This document shows positions 1-6,660 of a DNA stretch of 18,940 nucleotides, piece after piece. The notes under the pieces were generated by a model. The model saw only the letters and a list, made by a program, of their open reading frames with translations, made no database searches and was not told the origin of the DNA. Position 1 is the stretch's first letter. Each line of letters opens with the position of its first letter. Position numbers and translations under genes: made by a program. This stretch comes from Chitinophaga pinensis (GTDB taxonomy: Bacteria; Bacteroidota; Bacteroidia; Flavobacteriales_D; Crocinitomicaceae), in contig CAMATR010000004.1 in the NCBI GenBank assembly GCA_945861175.1, positions 1-18,940 on the forward strand, in the 5' to 3' direction.

Positions 1-1103
1 TCTGTTCCCGGTAAGAATCCAGGTACATCCTCAAAAACCAATAACGGAATATTGAACGAATCGCAGAAACGGACAAAACGTGCTCCTTTGCGCGATGCAT
101 CAATATCTAAGACACCAGCTAAAGCTGCCGGTTGATTTGCTATAATCCCAATAGATCGGCCTTCTAATCGAGCAAATCCAACAACTATATTTTTCGCAAA
201 ACCTTCATGAACCTCTCTAAAACTATTGTCATCGATAACACACTCTATTATTTTACGCATGTCATAAGGCATATTCACATTTTCAGGCAAAATTGCTCGA
301 ATAGTTTCTTTTTTCGTGGGGTTATAGCTAAACTGCGTTGGTTGAGGTGCCATTTCGCTGGCATTCTGAGGAAAATAAGTAACGAGATCACGTACCTTTT
401 TCAAACATTCTACATCATTTGTAGCGGTAAAATGATTTACTCCCGATTTCTCAGCATGTGCTTTCGCACCACCAAGCTCTTCCGAACTGACTTCTTCGTG
501 TGTTACTGTTTTAACCACGTTTGGTCCTGTGACGAACATGTAAGAGGTTTCCTCCACCATGAAAATAAAATCTGTCAATGCAGGGGAATAAACTGCTCCC
601 CCAGCACATGGTCCCATAATTACCGAAATCTGAGGCACCACACCAGATGCTCTTGTGTTGCGATAAAAAATATCCGCATAACCAGCTAAAGAAACAACAC
701 CTTCCTGTATTCTTGCTCCACCAGAATCATTTAATCCTATTACTGGAGCACCATTTTTCATGGCTAAATCCATAATGCGGCAAATCTTTGCAGCATGCGT
801 TTCAGACAATGAGCCACCTAAAACAGTAAAATCTTGCGAAAAAACATAAATCAATCTTCCGTGAATCGTACCAAATCCAGTTACAACTCCATCCCCAGCA
901 AAGTGCTGCTTTTCTAGGCCAAATGTAGTTGCTCTATGCTCCACAAATTGTCCTATTTCTTGAAAAGTCCCTTCATCCAGAAGCAAAGTAATCCGCTCAC
1001 GAGCTGTCAATTTTCCTTGCTGATGCTGTTTGTCGATGCGGGGCTGGCCGCCACCTAGCTTAGAGGCTTCTCGTTTTTCGATTAGGACTTTATCTCTACT
1101 CAT
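1..1103 (-). CDS. pccB: Acyl-CoA (propionyl/methylmalonyl-CoA) carboxylase, carboxyltransferase beta subunit; 3' end outside window
   Basis: Reading the minus strand from the ATG at 1103 gives 367 residues with no stop before the window edge. The protein opens MSRDKVLIEKREASKLGGG and has the standard N-terminal carboxyltransferase layout: an LTARERI segment near residue 32, the SGGAR acyl-CoA/oxyanion loop at 127-131, and GPCAGGA at 164-170. In this family the subunit transfers CO2 from carboxybiotin to an acyl-CoA, usually propionyl-CoA, making methylmalonyl-CoA in the cytoplasm. Family members run to about 510-520 residues, so roughly 145 C-terminal residues are missing, including the region that best separates propionyl- from acetyl-CoA specificity. 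A TATATTTG -7 element lies 26 bp upstream. The biotin carboxylase/BCCP partner is not visible. The family is certain; the acyl-CoA substrate is inferred. Confidence 0.93.
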   Translation of the reverse strand, partial: MSRDKVLIEKREASKLGGGQPRIDKQHQQGKLTARERITLLLDEGTFQEIGQFVEHRATTFGLEKQHFAGDGVVTGFGTIHGRLIYVFSQDFTVLGGSLSETHAAKICRIMDLAMKNGAPVIGLNDSGGARIQEGVVSLAGYADIFYRNTRASGVVPQISVIMGPCAGGAVYSPALTDFIFMVEETSYMFVTGPNVVKTVTHEEVSSEELGGAKAHAEKSGVNHFTATNDVECLKKVRDLVTYFPQNASEMAPQPTQFSYNPTKKETIRAILPENVNMPYDMRKIIECVIDDNSFREVHEGFAKNIVVGFARLEGRSIGIIANQPAALAGVLDIDASRKGARFVRFCDSFNIPLLVFEDVPGFLPGT

Positions 1104-1128
1104 TTTCTCAAGGTTCAACTATTAGAGC

Positions 1129-1136
1129 CAAATATA
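1129..1136 (-). promoter_or_regulatory. Putative -7 element for the carboxylase gene
   Basis: On the minus strand this reads TATATTTG, an exact match to the Bacteroidota TAnnTTTG consensus, and it would give a leader of about 20 nt before the ATG at 1103. No good TTG/TTTG -33 box is seen about 19 nt further upstream, so the call rests on the -7 element alone. Confidence 0.5.
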
Positions 1137-1191
1137 CTTTTAAAAACAACTTAATCACCTTTCAAATATGTGGATAAATGACTTTTTCGTT

Positions 1192-1199
1192 TAAATTTG
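1192..1199 (+). promoter_or_regulatory. Putative -7 element for the lipoprotein gene
   Basis: TAAATTTG matches TAnnTTTG exactly and lies 23 bp before the ATG at 1223. The best -33 candidate is a weak TGTG at 1168-1171. Together with the element at 1129-1136, the 119-bp gap would hold two diverging promoters about 55 bp apart. Confidence 0.5.
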
Positions 1200-1222
1200 T
1201 CCAAACTTAAAAAATCTATAAA

Positions 1223-1636
1223 ATGAAAAAAATGATTAACCGTAGCTTATTTCTACTTGTTGGATTAGCGTTTGTTTTTGCATCATGCGGAAAATATGAG
1301 GGGGGGCCAGGACTTTCTTTATTAACTAAAAAGGCACGTCTTTCAGGAACTTGGGATGTCTCTTCTATTGAGTATGCTAATGGTGATGTTATCACATTTG
1401 AACCAAATACGTCTTCATTGACTTACGAAAAAGACGGTTCATATATGGTATCCATAACAGTATTTGGTTTTTCGTCATCAGACTCTGGAACATGGGAATT
1501 CAATTCTGAGAAAACAGCGATTGTTTCGACCACCGATGGGAGTACAAATACTACAGATCCTATCTACAGATTGACTAGTGAAGAACTTTGGTTCAAAGAC
1601 GCAGATGGTGATATTACGAAATACACTAAAAAGTAA
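1223..1636 (+). CDS. Small lipoprotein with a lipocalin-like domain
   Basis: A 137-residue product with a basic start (MKKMINR), a hydrophobic stretch and a lipobox-like FASC around residue 21, so it should be exported and lipidated on that Cys. The mature part has a linker rich in Gly/Ser/Lys, then LSGTWDVSSIEYANGD, a pattern (G-T-W near the start, repeating strands, a W-E-F strand near the middle, a closing strand before KYTKK) typical of the lipocalin-like proteins abundant in Bacteroidota. No ligand-binding or catalytic residues can be named. It stands alone: divergent from the carboxylase gene and convergent with the DUF58 gene, with its own promoter element and a strong terminator. Its function is unknown; the lipoprotein assignment is firm and the fold is inferred. 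Confidence 0.85.
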   Translation: MKKMINRSLFLLVGLAFVFASCGKYEGGPGLSLLTKKARLSGTWDVSSIEYANGDVITFEPNTSSLTYEKDGSYMVSITVFGFSSSDSGTWEFNSEKTAIVSTTDGSTNTTDPIYRLTSEELWFKDADGDITKYTKK

Positions 1637-1652
1637 TTTGATTCAAACTTAT

Positions 1653-1685
1653 AAAAAAGGCTGTCTCATTTAGATGGCCTTTTTT
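1653..1685. terminator. Bidirectional intrinsic terminator between lipoprotein and DUF58 genes
   Basis: GGCTGTCT (1659-1666) pairs along its whole length, including two G-U pairs, with AGATGGCC (1672-1679) around a CATTT loop. It is flanked by A6 on the left and T7 on the right, so a U-tract follows the stem on either strand. The last T is also the first base of the reverse-complement stop codon of the DUF58 gene. Confidence 0.88.
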
Positions 1686-3016
1686 TATATCGCACCTTTC
1701 GCTTTTAACTCAATGTATTTGTTGATTGTTTTAATACTCAATTCTGCAGGAGTGGTTAAAATAGTTTGAATTCCGTTTCTATTTAATTCCAGCGCAATGC
1801 GGTTTTGTATCGTGGCCATTCGTTCAGCCACTACAGATTGAAAAAGTTCTTCTACTGTGGCTATTGGATTATGAGCCATTTCTTTTAAATCGCTATTTTC
1901 AAAAAAAACCACTAACAATAAATGCTGTTGATTCAACCGACGAAGCATTGGCAGATTTCTTCGCATCGCAAATTCTGTTTCAAATTGAGTAAAAAGAACT
2001 AGTAAAGATCTGGTTTTGATGCTTCGTCGTATAGTCTGAAAAAGTAACTCATAGTTTGCTTCGAAAAAGTTTGTGCGCTGATTGTACAATTCATTCATTA
2101 TCCTTCGCAGCTGGCCATCTTTTCTGTCTGCAAGTAATTGAGATCCTATTTTGTCAGCAAAAGTCAATAATCCTGCTTTATCTCCTTTTTTCAAAGCAAT
2201 ATTGGAAAAAACAAGTGTGGAATTAATCGCATAATCCAATAAAGACATGTCCTCAAAACGGTTTTGCATACTGCGACTTTTGTCAATAATACAAACTACA
2301 TGTTGTGATTTTTCTTCTTGGTATTGATTCGTCATCAAGTCGTTTTTGCGACTTGTTGCTTTCCAATTAATTCGTTTTATATCATCGCCTTGCACGTAGG
2401 ATTTTATTTGCTCAAATTCATTCGTGTTGCCTAATCTTCTGATTTTTTTAATCCCCGTATTTAGCTTTTGTTGCTGGAAAACTAATAGCTCATATTTTTG
2501 CATTTGTAAAACAGATGGATATACCTCAACTTGCTGCTCTGCCTCAAAGATTATTCTTCTTTCTGTCAATCCTAACAAAGACGACATCATCAAATATGGC
2601 CGACCGAAATCATGCTTTCCACGCTCCTTGGGGCAGAAATAATATGTTTTGTGCATTTCCTGATTAGCCGGAATAAATCCAGCAAAGACTGTTGAGCGAT
2701 CTGCTATTTCTCTTGGAAATGACTCATACAATTTTATATATACCGACTGTCTCAAATCATTTATCAAAATCAATGTAACTTGGTTCTTGTCCCCCAAATT
2801 CATACGGGCAGCTGTTTTGCGCTCAAATCTCAAAGGATTCTTGTAAAGATATAGCAACATCACATCAATAATTGTCAACCCAAACAAAACGAATAGCACT
2901 ATAAATGCCAACAAGCTGATTCCATTATAAACATAGGCAGTCGCAAACAATAAAATCACTATTGCATAGAGCCAAAAAAATAATCGGCTTAAAAATATGG
3001 AACCAATAAATCGCAT
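1685..3016 (-). CDS. DUF58 domain protein (VWA-like partner of MoxR), membrane anchored
   Basis: 443 residues. Two hydrophobic segments at about 13-30 and 34-57 anchor the N-terminus; the rest should be soluble. The DUF58 signature lies at about 203-238: YVQGDDIKRINWKATSRKND, then an N-Q-Y-Q-E-E-K-S-Q run. A VWA-type fold follows, with a MIDAS-like D245-x-S247-x-S249 (DKSRS), so metal binding is plausible. DUF58 proteins are nearly always encoded beside MoxR AAA+ ATPases and are thought to act as their substrate-facing or adaptor partner; the exact job is unknown. It is the last gene of the five-gene operon. Its ATG overlaps the moxR stop in a TAATG, which suggests translational coupling, and its stop sits in the shared terminator. 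Family certain, function not established. Confidence 0.92.
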   Translation of the reverse strand: MRFIGSIFLSRLFFWLYAIVILLFATAYVYNGISLLAFIVLFVLFGLTIIDVMLLYLYKNPLRFERKTAARMNLGDKNQVTLILINDLRQSVYIKLYESFPREIADRSTVFAGFIPANQEMHKTYYFCPKERGKHDFGRPYLMMSSLLGLTERRIIFEAEQQVEVYPSVLQMQKYELLVFQQQKLNTGIKKIRRLGNTNEFEQIKSYVQGDDIKRINWKATSRKNDLMTNQYQEEKSQHVVCIIDKSRSMQNRFEDMSLLDYAINSTLVFSNIALKKGDKAGLLTFADKIGSQLLADRKDGQLRRIMNELYNQRTNFFEANYELLFQTIRRSIKTRSLLVLFTQFETEFAMRRNLPMLRRLNQQHLLLVVFFENSDLKEMAHNPIATVEELFQSVVAERMATIQNRIALELNRNGIQTILTTPAELSIKTINKYIELKAKGAI

Positions 3017-4059
3017 TAACGAGGCACCTCTATGGATTGTATTATTTCTGCTATGATTTGTTCAACTGAAGAACCTTCCATCTCGGCTTCAGGCGTTAGT
3101 ATAATTCTATGATTAAGAACCGGTGTTGCAACAAACTGAATGTCTTCTGGCGTTAAAAAATCTCTCCCTTTAATTGCTGCAATGGCCTTTGATGATTTTA
3201 ACATTGACAAGGATGCGCGCGGTGAGCCACCTAAATAGACTTTTCCATGATTCCGAGTTTTATGCGTAATCGCTGCAATGTATTTCACCAAATTATCTTC
3301 TACAAGAACCCCCTCAACTATCTTTTGTGCTTTTCTAATTTCATCGGTATTTAGCACCGCTTCTATTTTGGATAAGTCTGGTGAAGAAAGATTGTTTTTG
3401 TAGCGATGCATAATTTCTTCCTCCTCATTGAGCTCAGGATAATGAACCTTTACTTTGAACAGAAATCTATCGAGCTGGGCCTCTGGAAGGTTGTAAGTTC
3501 CCTCCTGCTCAATTGGATTCTGAGTGGCTAGAACTAAAAATGGGAAATCCATATTATACTGAACGCCATCATAAGTAATTTGTCTTTCTTCCATCACCTC
3601 AAAAAGTGCGGCCTGAGTTTTTGCGGGGGCGCGATTAATCTCATCAATCAGCACTATATTTGAAAATATTGGTCCTTTTTTAAAATTGAAAGTTGCTTCT
3701 TTCATATTAAAAACACTAGTACCGAGTACGTCTGAGGGCATAAGGTCAGGCGTGAACTGAATTCTGCTAAAGTCTATATTCAGTGCCTTTGCCAATACTT
3801 TGGCTAAGAGAGTTTTAGCCACACCCGGAACGCCCTCTAACAACAAATGGCCATTCGCAAAAATTCCAGCAAGCATTAATTCTATCGCTTCATGTTGACC
3901 AATAACAAATTGTGACAACAAAGTCCTCACCTCGCTTACTTTCGCTGTTAACCATATTTGATCAACTTTTGACCTTTCAAAACCAAAGCCTTCTTGCCCA
4001 ACATTGGTCGATTCAGGAGACATTTCACTTGATTGGTTATCATTTGTTTCTTCTGCCAT
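3016..4059 (-). CDS. MoxR family AAA+ ATPase
   Basis: 347 residues, cytoplasmic. Walker A is GVPGVAKT at 76-83, Walker B LIDE at 137-140 followed by INRAPAKTQAALFEVMEE, sensor 1 ATQNP at 178-182, and the EAQLDRF motif with likely arginine finger R198. GGSPRASLSM follows near residue 277. All residues expected for ATP hydrolysis are present. MoxR ATPases are believed to act as chaperones that mature or remodel protein complexes, with DUF58/VWA proteins as partners. The first 30 residues are polar and Ser/Glu-rich and look like a disordered tail. Start and stop overlap the neighbouring genes by one base each (TAATG). This is the MoxR of a DUF4350/DUF4129/SpoIIM cluster, distinct from the BatA-BatD type of MoxR operon. 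Substrate unknown. Confidence 0.95.
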   Translation of the reverse strand: MAEETNDNQSSEMSPESTNVGQEGFGFERSKVDQIWLTAKVSEVRTLLSQFVIGQHEAIELMLAGIFANGHLLLEGVPGVAKTLLAKVLAKALNIDFSRIQFTPDLMPSDVLGTSVFNMKEATFNFKKGPIFSNIVLIDEINRAPAKTQAALFEVMEERQITYDGVQYNMDFPFLVLATQNPIEQEGTYNLPEAQLDRFLFKVKVHYPELNEEEEIMHRYKNNLSSPDLSKIEAVLNTDEIRKAQKIVEGVLVEDNLVKYIAAITHKTRNHGKVYLGGSPRASLSMLKSSKAIAAIKGRDFLTPEDIQFVATPVLNHRIILTPEAEMEGSSVEQIIAEIIQSIEVPR

Positions 4060-5789
4060 TAGTTGTTGTTTTTAAGGTCATTATTTATAAATCTTTCTAA
4101 ATGGATTTGATCAAATCTACTGATTTCGTTCCATTTTATTTTCAATTTTTGCCCTCCCTTGAAAAAGCATTCCATGCCATTTTCGTCATTTTCCAAATTC
4201 AATAAATCCTGCCATAAGTATTCTTTTTTTCTACCAAAAAGTGGATAATGAATGAGCCCTTGCATGCTATAATTAAGCACCGGTAGCGATAAGCTACGAA
4301 TAGCGACAAATATATTTACTGTTCCAATCGGCAAGCATAAAGCACCAATTCCAATACCTTTGGCTAATAACCAAAATCCAAATAGAAAAAGGACAAGGCC
4401 ACTGATCAATACACTACTTGAAATCAATAACTCGCGCCTTACTTCACCCCCAACCTTATTTATCTGCCGAGGAATTTTTCTAAGCTGAATCCCGGATGCA
4501 GCAATAAATAATTTAATCCGTTTGTTTATTTCGAAAAGATACGCCTCATCGACATTGATTTTCACTTTCGTTTCCAACAATAAGAGAAGTTTCAGAATTT
4601 CATCAACCGGCACATTTGATTTTTGAGAAAGTGATTCAACAGTGCGTTCTCTGTAGTTGTTACTTTGCTTTAAATCAAGGAAAAAAGAACGCTGAATTAG
4701 ATCGTAGAAATTCTTTTTTTGCAGCTGTAGTAAACCGTGTGGGTTTTGTCTACTCATAAAAATTGTAGCAACTGTGCGAGAAAATTCAACAGATGTGTTT
4801 CTTTTTTTTGCTTTCAACTGAATAACTGGTCGTTGACGTTTTATCCTAAAAAACAAAAATAGGATGAAACCACAAAAAGTAAGTAACATGCCCAAGCGCA
4901 GATTTGAATTACTAAACAAAAACTGCAAATAACTTTCATCCCTTTCTTTGTCTTCATTGGCCATGTCTTCATTGGCCATGTCTTCATTGGCTTTTGTAAG
5001 TTGGGCAAAATCTAACCAATACGCATTTCGGTCTTTTGGAAATGCTTGTAACACGAATTTTGCCTGCCGAGAGCCATCCTTTTTCAAAAGCTGATAATTT
5101 AAGAGCGTTTCGGGCATAGTCTGCAAGTAAATTTTTCCCTTTCCACGATTAAAAACAATAAAATTGGGATAATCCCCATCTTCCTTAATAGATGAAAGGA
5201 GTTTTAACTCCTCACCAAAAATGGTTATTTCGTCAAAAACAGCCCATTCACGGGCTATTGCATCATTTTGAAAAACAGCATTGAAACTATATGATTTTTC
5301 TTTGTTACTCGAGAATGGTGCGATTTCATCCAACACATGAACCGTTGTCTTTGATTCATACTCATAGGTCATTTTATAGGATTGAAACAACTCCTCTATA
5401 ACATTCCTAGTCATTTGGTCACAACTTAAAAACAAAGTGTTTCCCTGCTCAACCATTTCAATAACGTCTTCCAACTCTCTATCCTTAAGCGCAAAATTTT
5501 CACCAACAAAAAATAATGTAGCATCCATTTCCACAAGTGAATCCATGGTCTTGGGATTAGTCAAAGGATAAATAGCTCTTTGATCTGTCAATCGCTCTTT
5601 TAAAAATTTACTAAATAAGAAAAGTCCTTTTGGTTCTAAATCGTTTAGACCATATTTTTTAGCCCAATCTGCAGAAATATATGCTGCTTGAGTTTGGCGA
5701 CTCTCGGAACCAAGACCTGAAAAAAGGATGAGTACAGCAACGATTATTGCAAAAACAAAAACAACAAGAACTTTAATCTTAATCGACAT
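4059..5789 (-). CDS. DUF4350 domain protein with a C-terminal two-TM plus PH-like extension
   Basis: 576 residues. TM1 is at about 5-25. The part predicted outside the cytoplasm (about 30-290) carries the DUF4350 pattern: a Y/D-W-x-K-x-Y-G-x-x-D-L-x-P-K-G opening near 37-55, then a strand-rich region with LFFVGENF and LSCDQM. TM2 is at about 297-315. After it comes the usual cytoplasmic helical segment (EFSRTVATIF through IQRSF, 335-370). Beyond about residue 440 the protein has two further TM segments (about 455-475 and 479-497) and a compact tail (505-572) with alternating strands and a final helix, resembling a bacterial PH-like domain. DUF4350 proteins are usually near 400 residues by my recollection, so about 130-180 residues look added. 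Residues 268-280 are a short tandem repeat. The start overlaps the upstream gene by 11 bp. Role unknown; it belongs to the MoxR envelope cluster. Confidence 0.85.
   Translation of the reverse strand: MSIKIKVLVVFVFAIIVAVLILFSGLGSESRQTQAAYISADWAKKYGLNDLEPKGLFLFSKFLKERLTDQRAIYPLTNPKTMDSLVEMDATLFFVGENFALKDRELEDVIEMVEQGNTLFLSCDQMTRNVIEELFQSYKMTYEYESKTTVHVLDEIAPFSSNKEKSYSFNAVFQNDAIAREWAVFDEITIFGEELKLLSSIKEDGDYPNFIVFNRGKGKIYLQTMPETLLNYQLLKKDGSRQAKFVLQAFPKDRNAYWLDFAQLTKANEDMANEDMANEDKERDESYLQFLFSNSNLRLGMLLTFCGFILFLFFRIKRQRPVIQLKAKKRNTSVEFSRTVATIFMSRQNPHGLLQLQKKNFYDLIQRSFFLDLKQSNNYRERTVESLSQKSNVPVDEILKLLLLLETKVKINVDEAYLFEINKRIKLFIAASGIQLRKIPRQINKVGGEVRRELLISSSVLISGLVLFLFGFWLLAKGIGIGALCLPIGTVNIFVAIRSLSLPVLNYSMQGLIHYPLFGRKKEYLWQDLLNLENDENGMECFFKGGQKLKIKWNEISRFDQIHLERFINNDLKNNN
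4951..4991 (-). repeat. 15-bp tandem repeat inside the DUF4350 gene
   Basis: The unit tcttcattggccatg (plus-strand view) occurs at 4951-4965 and 4966-4980, with 11 bases of a third copy at 4981-4991, all identical. It encodes ANEDM-ANEDM-ANED at residues 268-280, in the charged linker just before TM2. The unit is a multiple of three, so copy-number change would keep the frame. Confidence 0.95.
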
Positions 5790-6660
5790 TTACTTTCTTT
5801 AATTGCTGGTAAAAAAAATGCAATGATGGTTTCAACTCATTAAATACTGCTTGGTTTATCTCATATTTTCCATACCATACCAATTCATAAACGCCGGCAC
5901 ATTTTGAAAAACTTTCATACATACTTTTACCTGTCAATTCTAACTGATAATGATGGTTGGTTTTTTCCTTTTTCCATCTAATTAATTTCAACCGAATCAA
6001 TTCCTTCAAAATCGCAGTGAAATAAATTCGAATTGCTTCACGGTACCTCTCCCTCTTGATGGCCAAGTCTAGTAAGTAATCTAATTCAGTTTGGCTAACT
6101 AATTGAGGGTTCCAATTCAATTCTTCGCTCTTGAGTGGTGCATTCCTTCGTGGAATTCTGTTCTTTAGCCAAAAGTATAATGCAATAATCACGGCAATAA
6201 AGATGAAAACAATTAGGATCGTTCTCCAAAAATTTGGTGAGTTGATGGAAAAATCAACATCCGGTATTAAATCTGGCCCATCATAATCCGGTATTTCAAT
6301 ATCAGGTATTTCTAATGGTTCCGGTTTCTTTACCTCAGGGGCCCGTTCTGCCTCTCCTTCGGCATATCCGTATCTTTTTAATCTATCTCTTTTAATCATT
6401 GCATCGTTATTCTCGATGCCAGCGCTTGATTGATCTATAGATTCATTAGATGAGTAGTCGTACCATCTAATTGCCGTTGGCCCGTAATTTCCCCATTCTT
6501 GAGGGCCTTTGTATTTTTTATCTTTACGGTATTCAATGGTTTTTTTACCAATAGGAGATGCATGAGCGACTGCCAAAGTGCTCATAAAAAGGGAAAAGCC
6601 TATTTGCAACAACTTATTCAAAATCTTCCTCTGACTCTTTGTATCGATTCGTTCTACCAA
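5779..6660 (-). CDS. DUF4129-like membrane protein
   Basis: 293 residues from the ATG at 6660. A hydrophobic segment at about 17-34 ending in AHA looks like a cleavable signal peptide. Residues 36-140 would then be outside the cytoplasm: a charged region with EWGNYGPTAIRWYDY, then a Pro/Glu/Asp-rich linker with three IPD repeats (118-135). One TM segment follows at about 146-166, then a cytoplasmic helical domain (about 195-290) with an A-I-R-I-Y-x-x-x-L-K-E-L-I-R core and YELVWYGKYEI, matching the C-terminal DUF4129 pattern. The start overlaps the SpoIIM-type gene by 47 bp. An AGAGGAAG stretch about 30 bases into the ORF hints that a later TTG might be used instead, but that would shorten the signal peptide. 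The function of DUF4129 is not known; it recurs with MoxR and DUF58. Confidence 0.8.
   Translation of the reverse strand: MVERIDTKSQRKILNKLLQIGFSLFMSTLAVAHASPIGKKTIEYRKDKKYKGPQEWGNYGPTAIRWYDYSSNESIDQSSAGIENNDAMIKRDRLKRYGYAEGEAERAPEVKKPEPLEIPDIEIPDYDGPDLIPDVDFSINSPNFWRTILIVFIFIAVIIALYFWLKNRIPRRNAPLKSEELNWNPQLVSQTELDYLLDLAIKRERYREAIRIYFTAILKELIRLKLIRWKKEKTNHHYQLELTGKSMYESFSKCAGVYELVWYGKYEINQAVFNELKPSLHFFYQQLKKVNVD

Noticed and set aside
207..689. 160-codon open frame on the plus strand at the left edge
   Set aside because: Antisense to the acyl-CoA carboxylase gene, whose conserved motifs are all on the minus strand. The product is Cys/His/Phe-rich and resembles no family.
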